From: Bradyrhizobium sp. NAS96.2
GTDB taxonomy: Bacteria > Pseudomonadota > Alphaproteobacteria > Rhizobiales > Xanthobacteraceae
Direction of reading: 5' to 3'
NCBI RefSeq assembly: GCF_001908235.1
Contig: NZ_LGHK01000237.1
Location: forward strand, 1-33,056
Length of the DNA stretch: 33,056 nucleotides
Made by a program: the position numbers and the translations under genes
In this document: one piece after another, positions 22,913 to 30,689 of the stretch
Position numbering within the stretch: the first letter of the stretch is position 1
How the letters are laid out: every line of letters begins with the position of its first letter
The notes under the pieces: model-generated
Seen by the model: the letters and a program-made list of their open reading frames with translations, nothing else
Told to the model about the DNA's origin: nothing
Database searches by the model: none

Positions 22913-23360
22913 TCAGTCGGCCGGACGGCCGCTCCCGCTGGTGCCGAAAGGCCGCGGGAGAGGAAAGTCCGGGCTCCATCGACATGCGGTGCCGGATAAC
23001 GTCCGGCGGGGGCGACCCCAGGGAAAGTGCCACAGAGAACGAACCGCTTGCCCCCACCCTACCCTCCCCCGCTTGCGGGGGAGGGAAAGGGTGGGGGCGA
23101 GTAAGGGTGAAAAGGTGCGGTAAGAGCGCACCGCGTTTCCGGCAACGGAGACGGCATGGCAAACCACACCGGGAGCAAAACCGAATAGGGACGGCAACGC
23201 GGTTAGTTCGCGCATGCGCGATAACACCGCAGGGCGATGTCAGGCCCGCTGTCCGGGTAGGTTGCTCGAGGCAAGGTGCAAACCTTGTCCCAGAGGAATG
23301 GCCGTCGCGTACCATTCGCGAGAATGGTGCCCTACAGAACCCGGCTTACAGGCCGGCTGA
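22913..23360 (+). ncRNA. rnpB: RNase P RNA (class A)
   Basis: Catalytic RNA of ribonuclease P, which trims the 5' leader of pre-tRNAs. Universal blocks are visible: GAGGAAAGTCCGGGCTCC (about 22960-22978), the CACAGAGAAC block (CR II), GTAAGGGTGAAAAGGTGCGG, TAAGAGCGCACCG, the CR IV-like GAGCAAAACCGAATAGGG, GGGTAGGTTGCTCGAGG, and ACAGAACCCGGCTTAC near the 3' end. Helix P1 pairs TCAGTCGG (22913-22920) with CCGGCTGA (23353-23360), fixing the ends. The P12 arm (23047-23101) is an unusually perfect GC-rich hairpin matching a dispersed repeat. ORFs crossing this region are shadows. Confidence 0.96.
23047..23101 (+). repeat. Repeat-derived P12 hairpin inside rnpB
   Basis: The 24-base left arm (23047-23070) pairs with the right arm (23077-23101) across a GCTTGC loop, with one bulge and a G-U pair. 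The core CCCTCCCCC-GCTTGC-GGGGGAGGG is the same as in the intergenic repeats at 5890-6063 and 29081-29200. The hairpin replaces the normally variable P12 arm between the conserved ACAGAGAAC and GTAAGGGTGAAA blocks. Confidence 0.85.
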
Positions 23361-23373
23361 TATTTTGGTCCAT

Positions 23374-23404
23374 GAGGGGCTCGGCGCAGCACGCCGGGCC
23401 CCTC
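23374..23404 (+). terminator. Hairpin just downstream of rnpB
   Basis: Stem GAGGGGC / GCCCCTC with an inner GGCG / CGCC stem and a CAGCA loop starts 14 bases after P1 closes. It lacks a T-tract but is well placed for rnpB termination or 3'-end protection. Confidence 0.5.
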
Positions 23405-23467
23405 GCCATATCGGACACCACGAATGCATCCCATTTGCTAGGATGCCCGCGTCGCGGAGGATCGCAG

Positions 23468-23647
23468 ATGGACCTTCAGAAGATCATGGCGAAGGCACGA
23501 GACATCGCCAGGAGCACCGGCACGATCACCACCGAGCAACTCAACGGCTTGTGCCCGAACAGCATGGAGTCCGATGACGTCGCGGCTCTCTTTACGGCTC
23601 TGCGCGCCGAAGGCATTCGGCTCAAGGACGACGACGCAGAAAAATAA
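23468..23647 (+). CDS. Free-standing sigma-70 region 1.1-like small protein
   Basis: A 59-residue ORF with GGAGG seven bases before the ATG. The sequence (MDLQKIMAKARDIARSTG, TITTEQLNGLCPNSMES, FTALRAEGIRLKDDDAEK) follows the pattern of the RpoD region 1.1 domain: basic first helix, G-x-(L/I)-T-x-x-(E/Q)-(L/V)-N-x-x-x-P turn, a later helix, GI, and an acidic end. In RpoD this domain sits in the RNA polymerase DNA channel and prevents free sigma from binding promoters. Here it is a protein on its own; no sigma regions 2-4 follow. It lies 107 bp downstream of rnpB and may form a transcript with it or have its own promoter. Binding to RNA polymerase is inference only. Confidence 0.75.
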   Translation: MDLQKIMAKARDIARSTGTITTEQLNGLCPNSMESDDVAALFTALRAEGIRLKDDDAEK

Positions 23648-23667
23648 GAGCCCGCGATTGCCGGACG

Positions 23668-24384
23668 TTACGCTACGATCTCCTGCAACGTCGCCATCAG
23701 CGCCTCGGGCGCGGTGACGTTCGGCGAATGGCTGGCATCGATCTCGAAGTAACGCCAGCCGGGTTCACTCTTCGTGCGTTTTGCAAACTGGCCGAACGTG
23801 TCGGCCTGCGTGGCGCGGGTGGCGTAGATGTAGCTGCGCGGCAGGCTGGTCTCGCCGTGTTGCAGCCTCAGCTTCTGCTCGAAGCATTTGATCGGCATGT
23901 CGACGCGGCGCGCGGTCAGCCATTCGAGGTCTGCCGGAGATGTGTCCGGCGGCGTCGGCATCGGCGGAATACGCCAGCCGTCGCCATCGCTCACGAGCTC
24001 ACGCATGGTCTCGATGGCCGACTCGTTGAGATCGAACAGCGACTGGCCGTCGCGCGGCACGAAGGCGTCGATATAGATCAGCTGCGCGATGCGTTCGCGC
24101 ACCCGGTCGGCGACGCCGGTCGCGACCATGCCGCCGTAGGAATGGCCGACCAGCACGATGTCGCGCAGATCCTCATAGGAAATGACGTTGAGCATGTCCT
24201 GGATATGCGCTTCGAGGTCGAGCCCCTGATGCGCGAGGTGCGCGCGCTCGCCGAGCCCGGTGTAGCTCGGCGTCACGAGCCGGTGCCCGGCGGCCTGCAT
24301 CAGGGGATGCATCTTCTTCCACGCCCATCCTGCCGACCAGGCGCCGTGACAGACCAGAAAGGTTTTCGACGAACCAGCACTCAT
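23668..24384 (-). CDS. Alpha/beta-fold hydrolase
   Basis: A 238-residue single-domain hydrolase of the Abhydrolase_6 (plant methylesterase/SABP2-like) type. The oxyanion segment is LVCHGAWSAGWAWKKM (10-25). The nucleophile elbow is GHSYGG (80-85, Ser82). His219 in DASHSPNVTAPE is the catalytic base, and an acidic partner lies in the middle part. The substrate is unknown, likely a small ester or enol-lactone. I chose MSAGSSKTF at 24384 over a longer frame to 24468, because a GGAAG site precedes it and the extension is not family-like. No signal peptide. It is divergent from the permease gene with a 108-bp gap. Confidence 0.88.
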   Translation of the reverse strand: MSAGSSKTFLVCHGAWSAGWAWKKMHPLMQAAGHRLVTPSYTGLGERAHLAHQGLDLEAHIQDMLNVISYEDLRDIVLVGHSYGGMVATGVADRVRERIAQLIYIDAFVPRDGQSLFDLNESAIETMRELVSDGDGWRIPPMPTPPDTSPADLEWLTARRVDMPIKCFEQKLRLQHGETSLPRSYIYATRATQADTFGQFAKRTKSEPGWRYFEIDASHSPNVTAPEALMATLQEIVA

Positions 24385-24492
24385 GAGGATGCTTCCATTC
24401 CGATTATCGTTGATGAGCCGCGATTTTGAAGTGTACCCACAGCCATCGTCGTGTAAACGTCGCGGCAACGATCAAGAACAACGAGATGAGGA

Positions 24493-25236
24493 ATGAACCC
24501 GGCGAGCTACGCCATCCTGTTCTTCGGCGCGCTTGCCGGCGGTTTCGTCTCCGGCCTCGCCGGCTTCGGCACCGCGCTGATGGCGCTCGGCATCTGGCTC
24601 TATGTGCTGCCGCCGACGCTCGCGGTGCCGCTGGTGCTGGTCTGCTCCGTCATCGCACAGGTTTCGACGCTGCCGTCGATCTGGAAGACGATCGATTTCC
24701 GCCTGGTCTGGCCATTCGTCATCTGCGGCCTCCTGGGCGTGCCGATCGGCATCCTGCTGATCGCGCGGGCCGACCCCGCAGTCTTCAAGTTGACGGTCGG
24801 CGTTTTCCTGCTGGTGTTTCCGACCCTGCTGTTCCTGCAACGCAAGCCGATGTCGATCGCCTTCGGCGGCAAATGGGCTGACGGTGCGATCGGATTTGCC
24901 GGCGGCATTCTCGGCGGCCTCGCCGGACTGTCCGGCCCGTTGCCGATCCTGTGGGCGAGCGTGCGCGGCTGGGGCAAGCAGCAGCGCCGCGGCGTGTTCC
25001 AGATCTTCAACTTCACAATTCTGGCGGCCGCGCTCCTGGTCCAGATCGCAAGCGGCCTGGTTAAACCCGAGCTGATCTGGCTCGTGGCTTGCGCGTTTCC
25101 GGGAACGCTGCTCGGCGCCTGGCTCGGCGCCCGGCTCTATCACGCGCTCAGCGACCGCAATTTCTCCGACGTCGTGCTGGCGCTGCTGTTCTTGTCCGGC
25201 GTGGCGCTGGTGTGGAATGGGCTGGCGCCGAAATAG
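24493..25236 (+). CDS. TauE/SafE (TSUP) family membrane permease
   Basis: A 247-residue membrane protein with about eight hydrophobic segments in two related halves. Each half begins with a family-type motif: FVSGLAGFGTALMALGIWL (about 18-36) and GFAGGILGGLAGLSGPLPIL (about 134-153). Members export sulfite, sulfoacetate or other organosulfur and organic anions, or take up such compounds; the substrate cannot be read from the sequence. The ATG follows GATGAGGA. It converges on the ABC exporter with a shared hairpin between the stops. Confidence 0.9.
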   Translation: MNPASYAILFFGALAGGFVSGLAGFGTALMALGIWLYVLPPTLAVPLVLVCSVIAQVSTLPSIWKTIDFRLVWPFVICGLLGVPIGILLIARADPAVFKLTVGVFLLVFPTLLFLQRKPMSIAFGGKWADGAIGFAGGILGGLAGLSGPLPILWASVRGWGKQQRRGVFQIFNFTILAAALLVQIASGLVKPELIWLVACAFPGTLLGAWLGARLYHALSDRNFSDVVLALLFLSGVALVWNGLAPK

Positions 25237-25240
25237 CTGA

Positions 25241-25271
25241 CGTGGCTGGCGGACACCGCCCGTCAGCCACG
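25241..25271. terminator. Bidirectional terminator-like hairpin
   Basis: CGTGGCTG (25241-25248) pairs with CAGCCACG (25264-25271), with an inner GGCGG/CCGCC stem. It occupies the 45-bp gap between two convergent genes. There is no T-tract on either strand. Confidence 0.45.
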
Positions 25272-25281
25272 CGCCATCGCT

Positions 25282-27084
25282 CTACTCCGCCGCCGCGACC
25301 TCGCCGAACTCGGTGGCCTGCCGCTCGAACAGGCCGCGGTAGATGCCGCCGGGACGCGCGGCAAGCACCTCGTGCGTGCCCTGCTCGACGATCTCGCCAC
25401 GATCGAACACCAGGATGCGATCCATGCTGCGCACGGTCGACAGCCGGTGCGCGATCACGATCGAGGTGCGGCCCTTCATCAGCCGCTCCATCGCCTGCTG
25501 GATCAGCGCCTCGGATTCCGAATCCAGGCTCGAGGTCGCCTCGTCCAGGATCAGGATCGGCGCATCCGCCAGGAAGGCGCGCGCCAGCGCCACGCGCTGC
25601 CGTTCGCCGCCCGACAGCTTGACGCCGCGCTCGCCCACCAGCGTGCCGTAATCCTTCGGCAGCCGCATGATGAAGTCGTGCGCATTGGCAAGCCGCGCCG
25701 CCTGCTCGATCGCCGCCATGCTGGCGCCGGGCCGGCCATAGGCGATGTTCTCCGCCAGCGTGCGGTGAAACAGGATCGGCTCCTGCTGCACGATCGCGAT
25801 CTGGCTGCGCAGCGATTGCTGCGTCGCCTTGGCGATATCCTGACCGTCGATCAGGATCTTGCCACCGGAGACATCGTAGAGCCGCTGCACCAGCTTGACG
25901 AAGGTCGTCTTGCCGGAGCCGGAGCGCCCGACGAGGCCGACGCGCTCGCCGGCATCGATGTCGACCGACAGGGCGTCATACAGCGGCCGGCGATGGCCGC
26001 CATAGTGGAACGTGACCTCGTCGAACACGATGCGGCCGCCCTGGATATCGATCGTCCTGGCATCATCGGCATCGATGATGCCGAGCGGCTCGCCATGGAT
26101 CTGCACCAGCTCCTCCATGTCGTTCACCGAACGCTGCAGGTTGTTGATGTGCATGCCGACATCCCGCAGGTACGCGTGGATGATGTAGTAGCTGGTCAGC
26201 ACATAGGTGACGTCGCCCGGCGTGGCTGCGCCCTGCGCCCACAGCAGGATCGCGCCGCCGACCACCGAGGCGCGGAAGCACAACAGCACCAGCAACTGCG
26301 CCGTCGAGGTGCGGTTGTAGCGGAGCCAGGTCCGCCGCACCCGCCGGCCCCAGCGGCTGATGACGCCGTCGAGCCGCATGTCCTCGCGCGTTTCCGCACC
26401 GAACGACTTCACCACCGCGTTGCAGGTCAAGGCGTCCGCCAGCGTGCCGCCGACCTTGGTGTCCCACGCATTGGAGACGCGCGCGGCCGGCGCGACGTAG
26501 CGCACCTGGAACACCATGGTCATCACGACATAGATCACCGAGCCGACGGCAATCACCGCGCCGAGCTGCGGCCAGTGCAGCCCGAGCAGGATCATCGAGC
26601 CGACCAGCACGACGAGCGACGGCAACAGCGCCATCAGGATGGTGTCGTTCAACAAATCGAGCGCCCACATCCCGCGCGTGATCTTGCGCACGGTGGAGCC
26701 GGCGAACGAATTAGCGTGCCAGTCGGTCGAGAACCGCTGCACGCGCATGAAGGCCTGCTGCCCGATATCGGACATCATCTTCAGCGTGAACGGCACGATG
26801 GTCTCGATACCGATCAGCCGCAGCAGCACCGACAGCGCGCCGAGGCCGACGATGGCGCCAAACGCCAGCATCGCCGCGTGGCGCGCGACGGCGTCAGTGG
26901 CGCCCGCGGTCAGCGCGTCGACCAGATGGCCTGAAAATACCGGCATGAACAGGTCGGCCGCGGTGGCGCCGAGGAAGCCCGCCGTTACGATGGACGCGCG
27001 GAACGGCTGTTCCAGCCAGTGGCGAAACACGAAGGGAAGCACGATCCGGATCGCGGCCGGACGCTTGGTCCTTAGAGAGCTCAT
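25282..27084 (-). CDS. ABC-type exporter, fused permease and ATPase
   Basis: A 600-residue half-transporter (MsbA/lipid-drug exporter class) that works as a dimer in the inner membrane. Membrane segments lie at about 30-300, with the long intracellular loops typical of type IV exporters. The nucleotide-binding domain (about 350-590) has Walker A GRSGSGKT (386-393), Q-loop VQQEPILF (432-439), signature LSGGERQR (490-497), Walker B ILILDEAT (510-517) and switch His546. I start at MSSLRTKRPAA (27084), preceded by GGGATG; the frame is open to 27135. The substrate is unknown. A micro-ORF and a perfect hairpin lie upstream on the same strand. Confidence 0.92.
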   Translation of the reverse strand: MSSLRTKRPAAIRIVLPFVFRHWLEQPFRASIVTAGFLGATAADLFMPVFSGHLVDALTAGATDAVARHAAMLAFGAIVGLGALSVLLRLIGIETIVPFTLKMMSDIGQQAFMRVQRFSTDWHANSFAGSTVRKITRGMWALDLLNDTILMALLPSLVVLVGSMILLGLHWPQLGAVIAVGSVIYVVMTMVFQVRYVAPAARVSNAWDTKVGGTLADALTCNAVVKSFGAETREDMRLDGVISRWGRRVRRTWLRYNRTSTAQLLVLLCFRASVVGGAILLWAQGAATPGDVTYVLTSYYIIHAYLRDVGMHINNLQRSVNDMEELVQIHGEPLGIIDADDARTIDIQGGRIVFDEVTFHYGGHRRPLYDALSVDIDAGERVGLVGRSGSGKTTFVKLVQRLYDVSGGKILIDGQDIAKATQQSLRSQIAIVQQEPILFHRTLAENIAYGRPGASMAAIEQAARLANAHDFIMRLPKDYGTLVGERGVKLSGGERQRVALARAFLADAPILILDEATSSLDSESEALIQQAMERLMKGRTSIVIAHRLSTVRSMDRILVFDRGEIVEQGTHEVLAARPGGIYRGLFERQATEFGEVAAAE

Positions 27085-27198
27085 GGCACATCCCGGCCAC
27101 GCATACGCTGCGCCGGCCGGCTCCATCTGAGGCAACGCGCGGACGGAATCCGGCCGCAGACGTCGCTGAAAACAATCGGTAAGGTGTTGGGAAGTTTG

Positions 27199-27225
27199 GA
27201 TGATCGGGCATCAAGCCCGATCATC
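27199..27225. repeat. Perfect 11-bp hairpin in the exporter leader
   Basis: Arms GATGATCGGGC and GCCCGATCATC flank ATCAA. It lies 9 bases after the micro-ORF stop and about 115 bases before the exporter ATG. It could act as a terminator or attenuator for transcription toward the exporter, or be a short dispersed palindrome; there is no T-tract. Confidence 0.55.
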
Positions 27226-27233
27226 GCCGGGAC

Positions 27234-27305
27234 CTAATGCGCGAGAGCGCCCAGCAGAATCGAACGCGGGCGCACGGTCTGCGAAACAAACGACATCATG
27301 TGCAT
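27234..27305 (-). CDS. Micro-ORF (20-23 residues) upstream of the ABC exporter
   Basis: Starts are available at 27305, 27299 and 27296; the 27299 and 27296 ATGs sit 7-10 bases after a strong GGGGAG site. The product ends RPRSILLGALAH and is basic then hydrophobic (SFVSQTV, RPRS, ILLGALA). It is too short for a known family. Its position upstream of the exporter and just before a hairpin suggests a leader peptide or small membrane-associated peptide; expression is not proven. Confidence 0.4.
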   Translation of the reverse strand: MHMMSFVSQTVRPRSILLGALAH

Positions 27306-27449
27306 CTCCCCGGTTCGTGAAAGGATGGCGCTGCTTATAAATGCATCACGCGCGATTGGCAAGATGACATCAGCGTGAGTGCGTCAATGTGTCGATCATG
27401 CAACGCTATTCACGCGAACGGGTGCACGCCGCGCGAATAGCCGATGCGC

Positions 27450-29039
27450 TCAATGCGCGTCGCCGCCGCCTGCGGTCATCGACGGCGGCTTGTTGACGAA
27501 CAGCACGAGGAGGCTGAGGCCGACATAGAACAGCGACAGCATGAAGAAGGCGTCGCCGTAGCTCATCACCTGCGCCTGACGATGCACGATCTGCGAGAGC
27601 TGCTTCATCGCCATGGTCGTGGCATCGCCCATGCCCTGCAGGCGCTGGGCGAAATTGTTGAGGGTCTCGACCGCGGTCGCATTGCCCCAGGTCACGCGAT
27701 CCTGCAGCCGCGAGATGTGCAGATCGGTGCGGTCGTTGAGCGCTTCGTTGATCAAGGCAAGCCCGACCGCGCCGCCGAGATTGCGCATCAGGTTGAACAG
27801 GCCGGAGGCGTTCTTGACGCGGTCCTGCGGCAGCGTCGCAAGTGCGATGTTATTGGTCGGCACCATCGCGCACATCATGCCGATCCCGCGCAGGATCTGC
27901 GGCACCAAGAGCTCGTAGAAATCGTACTCGCGCGTGATCCAGGTCATCTGCCAGGAGCCGAGCGCGAAGGTGACGAGGCCGAAGGCGATGATGTAGCGCA
28001 GATCGACCTTCTGCATCAGCCGGCCGACCACCGGCGCCATGAAGAACATCGTCATGCCGGAGATGAACATGGTCTCGCCGATCATCAGCGCGCTGTAGCC
28101 GCGGATCTCGGCGAGATAGCGCGGATAGACGTAGGTCAGGCCGTAGAGCCCGATGCCGATGCAGAACTGCAGCACGCAGCCGACCGCGAAGTTGCGGTTG
28201 GAGAAGGCATAGAGATCGACGATCGGCTCCTCCGCGGTCAGCACCCGCCAGAAGAAGGCGACCGCCGAGACGAAGCCGATCGCGGCGCAGACCGCCACCG
28301 AAGTGTCCTGCAGCCACTCATATTGCGGGCCTTCCTCGAGCACATATTCGAGCGAGCCGAGGAAGCCGCCCATGAAGATCAGGCCCCACCAATCGAACCG
28401 ATCGAGCAGCGCGAAGTTCGGCTGGTCGAAATCGATCAGCCACAGCACGCCGACGGTGATGATGACGCCGGGCACGATGTTGATGAAGAACAGCCAGTGC
28501 CACGACATCAGATCGGTGATGTAGCCGCCGACCGTCGGCCCGACCGTCGGCGCCAGCGTCGCCACGAGGCCGATGATCGGCGCCACGATGTAGAACTTGG
28601 AGCGCGGGAAGATGGTGTAGGCCGAGGCGAACACCGTCGGGATCATGCCGGCGCCGAGGAAGCCCTGCAGCGCGCGCCACAGGATCATCTGCTCGATCGA
28701 GGAGGCGAAGCCGCACAAGAGGCTGGACGCCGTGAAGCCGAACGCCGAGATCGCAAACAACAGCCGTGTGCCGAGCGCGCGCGACAGGAATCCCGACAAG
28801 GGAATCGCGATCACCTCGGCAATCAAATAGGCGGTCTGCACCCACGATACTTCCGTCGACGACGCTGACAGTCCGGCCTGGATCTCGGTCAGCGAGGCCG
28901 AGACGATCTGGATGTCCAGGATCGACATGAACATCCCGAACACCATGATGATGAAGGCGACCACCCGCTTGGGCTGGAGCCGCTCGGACTCCGAAGCGCC
29001 GGTCATCATCGAGGGCGAAGCAGTGGTCGCGTCGGCCAT
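27450..29039 (-). CDS. DHA2-family MFS multidrug efflux permease (EmrB-like)
   Basis: A 529-residue, 14-segment proton antiporter. TM1 carries the motif-D1-like LDIQIVSASL (41-50). Motif A follows TM2 (LSGFLSRALGTRLLF, 81-95). The antiporter motif C, LAPTVGPTVGGYITD (162-176), is in TM5. Members of this family export hydrophobic drugs, dyes or fatty acids through a tripartite channel with an EmrA-type adaptor and an outer-membrane protein. The adaptor gene lies directly upstream on the same strand, 215 bp away; no outer-membrane factor is in the window. It is probably under the TetR regulator encoded beyond the adaptor. Confidence 0.93.
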   Translation of the reverse strand: MADATTASPSMMTGASESERLQPKRVVAFIIMVFGMFMSILDIQIVSASLTEIQAGLSASSTEVSWVQTAYLIAEVIAIPLSGFLSRALGTRLLFAISAFGFTASSLLCGFASSIEQMILWRALQGFLGAGMIPTVFASAYTIFPRSKFYIVAPIIGLVATLAPTVGPTVGGYITDLMSWHWLFFINIVPGVIITVGVLWLIDFDQPNFALLDRFDWWGLIFMGGFLGSLEYVLEEGPQYEWLQDTSVAVCAAIGFVSAVAFFWRVLTAEEPIVDLYAFSNRNFAVGCVLQFCIGIGLYGLTYVYPRYLAEIRGYSALMIGETMFISGMTMFFMAPVVGRLMQKVDLRYIIAFGLVTFALGSWQMTWITREYDFYELLVPQILRGIGMMCAMVPTNNIALATLPQDRVKNASGLFNLMRNLGGAVGLALINEALNDRTDLHISRLQDRVTWGNATAVETLNNFAQRLQGMGDATTMAMKQLSQIVHRQAQVMSYGDAFFMLSLFYVGLSLLVLFVNKPPSMTAGGGDAH

Positions 29040-29080
29040 GGGCTCACCTCGCGTTCAAGCGATCCACGAACTGCGGTCCA

Positions 29081-29200
29081 CCTCTCCCGCTTGCGGGGGA
29101 GGTCGACGCGCGAAGCGCGGCGGGTGGGGGCTCTCTCCACTCGGGGAGCGCCACTCGTGGAAACACCCCCACCCCAACCCTCCCCCGCAAGCGGGAGAGG
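29081..29200. repeat. Inverted repeat between the EmrA- and EmrB-type genes
   Basis: Left arm from 29081 (CCTCTCCCGCTTGCGGGGGA) and right arm ending at 29200 (TCCCCCGCAAGCGGGAGAGG) are near-perfect reverse complements over about 36 bp. The left arm contains an extra CGACGCGCGAAGCGCGGC hairpin. It belongs to the same family as 5890-6063 and the rnpB P12 arm. It interrupts a likely two-gene operon without touching either coding sequence. Confidence 0.85.
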
Positions 29201-29254
29201 GAGCGCATTTGCGCTCGAGGCAAGAGTGAGCTGAATCTCATGTTAACAGAGGCA

Positions 29255-30583
29255 TCACTGCGGATGGATCATCATCGGCGAGTCGAGGTCGGTATCGGCG
29301 TCGGCATCGGCCGCGCCTTCGCGGGTATCGACCGTGGTGTAGACCGACATGCCGGCGCGCAGCAGGCCCTGCCTGGCGACGCTGTTCGGCACGCGGATGC
29401 GGACCGGCAGGCGCTGCACGATCTTGGTGAAATTGCCGGTGGCGTTGTCGGGCGGCAGCAGCGTGAACACCGAGCCCGCCGCCGGCGAAATGCTGTCGAC
29501 GATGCCGGTGAACTTGCGGAAGCCGTAGGCGTCGACCTTGATCGTCACCCGCTGCCCGGTGCGGATGCGCTTGAGCTGGGTCTCTTTGTAGTTGGCGTCG
29601 ATGAAGACGCCGTCGAGCGGCACCACGTTGCCGAGCCGCTGGCCGACATTGATGTAATCGCCGGTGTTGACCAGGCGATTGGAGAAGGTGCCGTCGACCG
29701 GCGCGCGCACCTGGGTGAAATCGAGATCGCGCTCGGCCTTGGCGAGCTGGGTCTGCAATTCGGCGAGCTGGGCGCGGGCCTCGGCCTGCTGCGCCTTGGT
29801 CACCTCGACATTGTCCTTGGCGGCATCATAGGCCGCCTGCGCCGAGCGCACCGCCGCCGCACCCTGGTCGCGGCCGGCTTCGGACACTTCGAAGGTGGCA
29901 CGCGAGGCAAAGCCCTTGGTGCTCAGCGCCTGCTGGCGATCGTAATCGAGATCGGCGCGCTTCAGGCCGGCCTGCGCGGAGACGAGCTGCGCCTGCGCCT
30001 GCTCGACCGAGCTGACCGCGGCCGCAACCTGGCGGCCGATCCGCTCGATGGTCGCCTGCTGCGTCCCGATCCTGGTGCGGGCGGCGTCGACCGCAATGCG
30101 ATAATCGCCGTCATCGATCCGGAAGATCACTTCGCCCGCGCGCACCAGCGCGTTGTCGCCGGGCAGGATCGCCGCGATATGGCCGGCGACGCGCGCGCCG
30201 AGCATGGTGTTGTTGGCGCGGACATAGGCGTCGTCGGTCGAGACATAGAAGCGCCCGACCATCAGGTAATAGGCGGCATAGCTTGCGGCCGCGATCGCGA
30301 GCAGGCCGACAATGCCCATCAACACAAATCTGCGCTTGCCGGATTTCGGCGCAGCGACAGCGGGCGAAGCCGCCGGCTGCTCGGGCGCAGAAGCGGGCGG
30401 CGCTTCGGCGGGGCGCTTGTCGACCGGCGCCTTGACTTCGGGACCCTTGACTTCAAGCCCCTTGGCTTCGTCGCCCCTTGCCTGCTCGCCGAGATCGGCC
30501 GATGCGTCGCGCGCCGTCGCGTCCCCGGGCATCTCCGGCTCGGAACGAACAATGCGTGCAGCCTGATCCCGTGCTGCGGCCAT
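29255..30583 (-). CDS. HlyD/EmrA-family periplasmic adaptor protein
   Basis: A 442-residue membrane-fusion protein that bridges the inner-membrane pump and an outer-membrane channel. The N-terminal cytoplasmic part (1-85) is long and charged, with Lys-Gly/Pro-Glu repeats (KGLEVKGPEVKAPVDKRP). One membrane segment follows (86-107). The lipoyl-like domain starts at YVSTDDAYVRANN (113-125). A long coiled-coil hairpin extends over about 165-285 (AQAQLVSAQAGLKRADLDYD; AQQAEARAQLAELQTQLAKA). The beta-barrel has RAPVDGTFSNRLVNTGDYI and TQLKRIRTGQRVTIKVD. The ATG at 30583 follows GGGGAG. It is divergent from the TetR gene across a shared operator. Confidence 0.93.
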   Translation of the reverse strand: MAAARDQAARIVRSEPEMPGDATARDASADLGEQARGDEAKGLEVKGPEVKAPVDKRPAEAPPASAPEQPAASPAVAAPKSGKRRFVLMGIVGLLAIAAASYAAYYLMVGRFYVSTDDAYVRANNTMLGARVAGHIAAILPGDNALVRAGEVIFRIDDGDYRIAVDAARTRIGTQQATIERIGRQVAAAVSSVEQAQAQLVSAQAGLKRADLDYDRQQALSTKGFASRATFEVSEAGRDQGAAAVRSAQAAYDAAKDNVEVTKAQQAEARAQLAELQTQLAKAERDLDFTQVRAPVDGTFSNRLVNTGDYINVGQRLGNVVPLDGVFIDANYKETQLKRIRTGQRVTIKVDAYGFRKFTGIVDSISPAAGSVFTLLPPDNATGNFTKIVQRLPVRIRVPNSVARQGLLRAGMSVYTTVDTREGAADADADTDLDSPMMIHPQ

Positions 30584-30666
30584 AGCCGAGGCTCCCCACC
30601 AAAAATCTTGACGCCCGCTTTGGCGGAATAAGGGCCGTGCGGCGCATCGTCACTCCCTCCAATACC

Positions 30667-30689
30667 ATTGACCGAACGGTTCGGTCAAT
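30667..30689. promoter_or_regulatory. TetR-type operator, perfect 11-bp inverted repeat
   Basis: Arms ATTGACCGAAC and GTTCGGTCAAT flank a single central G. It lies between the divergent adaptor and tetR-like genes. Each end contributes a TTGACC that can act as the -35 element of a promoter facing away from the centre, so binding of the regulator should shut both promoters. Palindromes of the form TTGACC-N-GGTCAA are typical operators of TetR efflux regulators. Confidence 0.85.

Larger units (their letters stand above)
27085..27449. other. Region upstream of the ABC exporter
   Basis: A 365-bp interval between two genes on the minus strand. It contains a perfect hairpin (27199-27225) and a micro-ORF with a good ribosome site (27234-27305), both described separately. 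The part at 27306-27449 is fairly AT-rich (CTTATAAATGCATCACGCG near 27340) and probably holds the promoter for the micro-ORF and exporter. I see no longer gene. Confidence 0.5.

Noticed and set aside
22845..23577. Several open frames crossing rnpB on both strands
   Set aside because: The DNA is explained by RNase P RNA with conserved structure; the translated products are Arg/Pro/Gly-rich with no domains.
27444..28868. Plus-strand open frame of 474 codons, and the similar one at 29240-30631
   Set aside because: Antisense shadows of the MFS pump and adaptor genes, both of which have clear family motifs.
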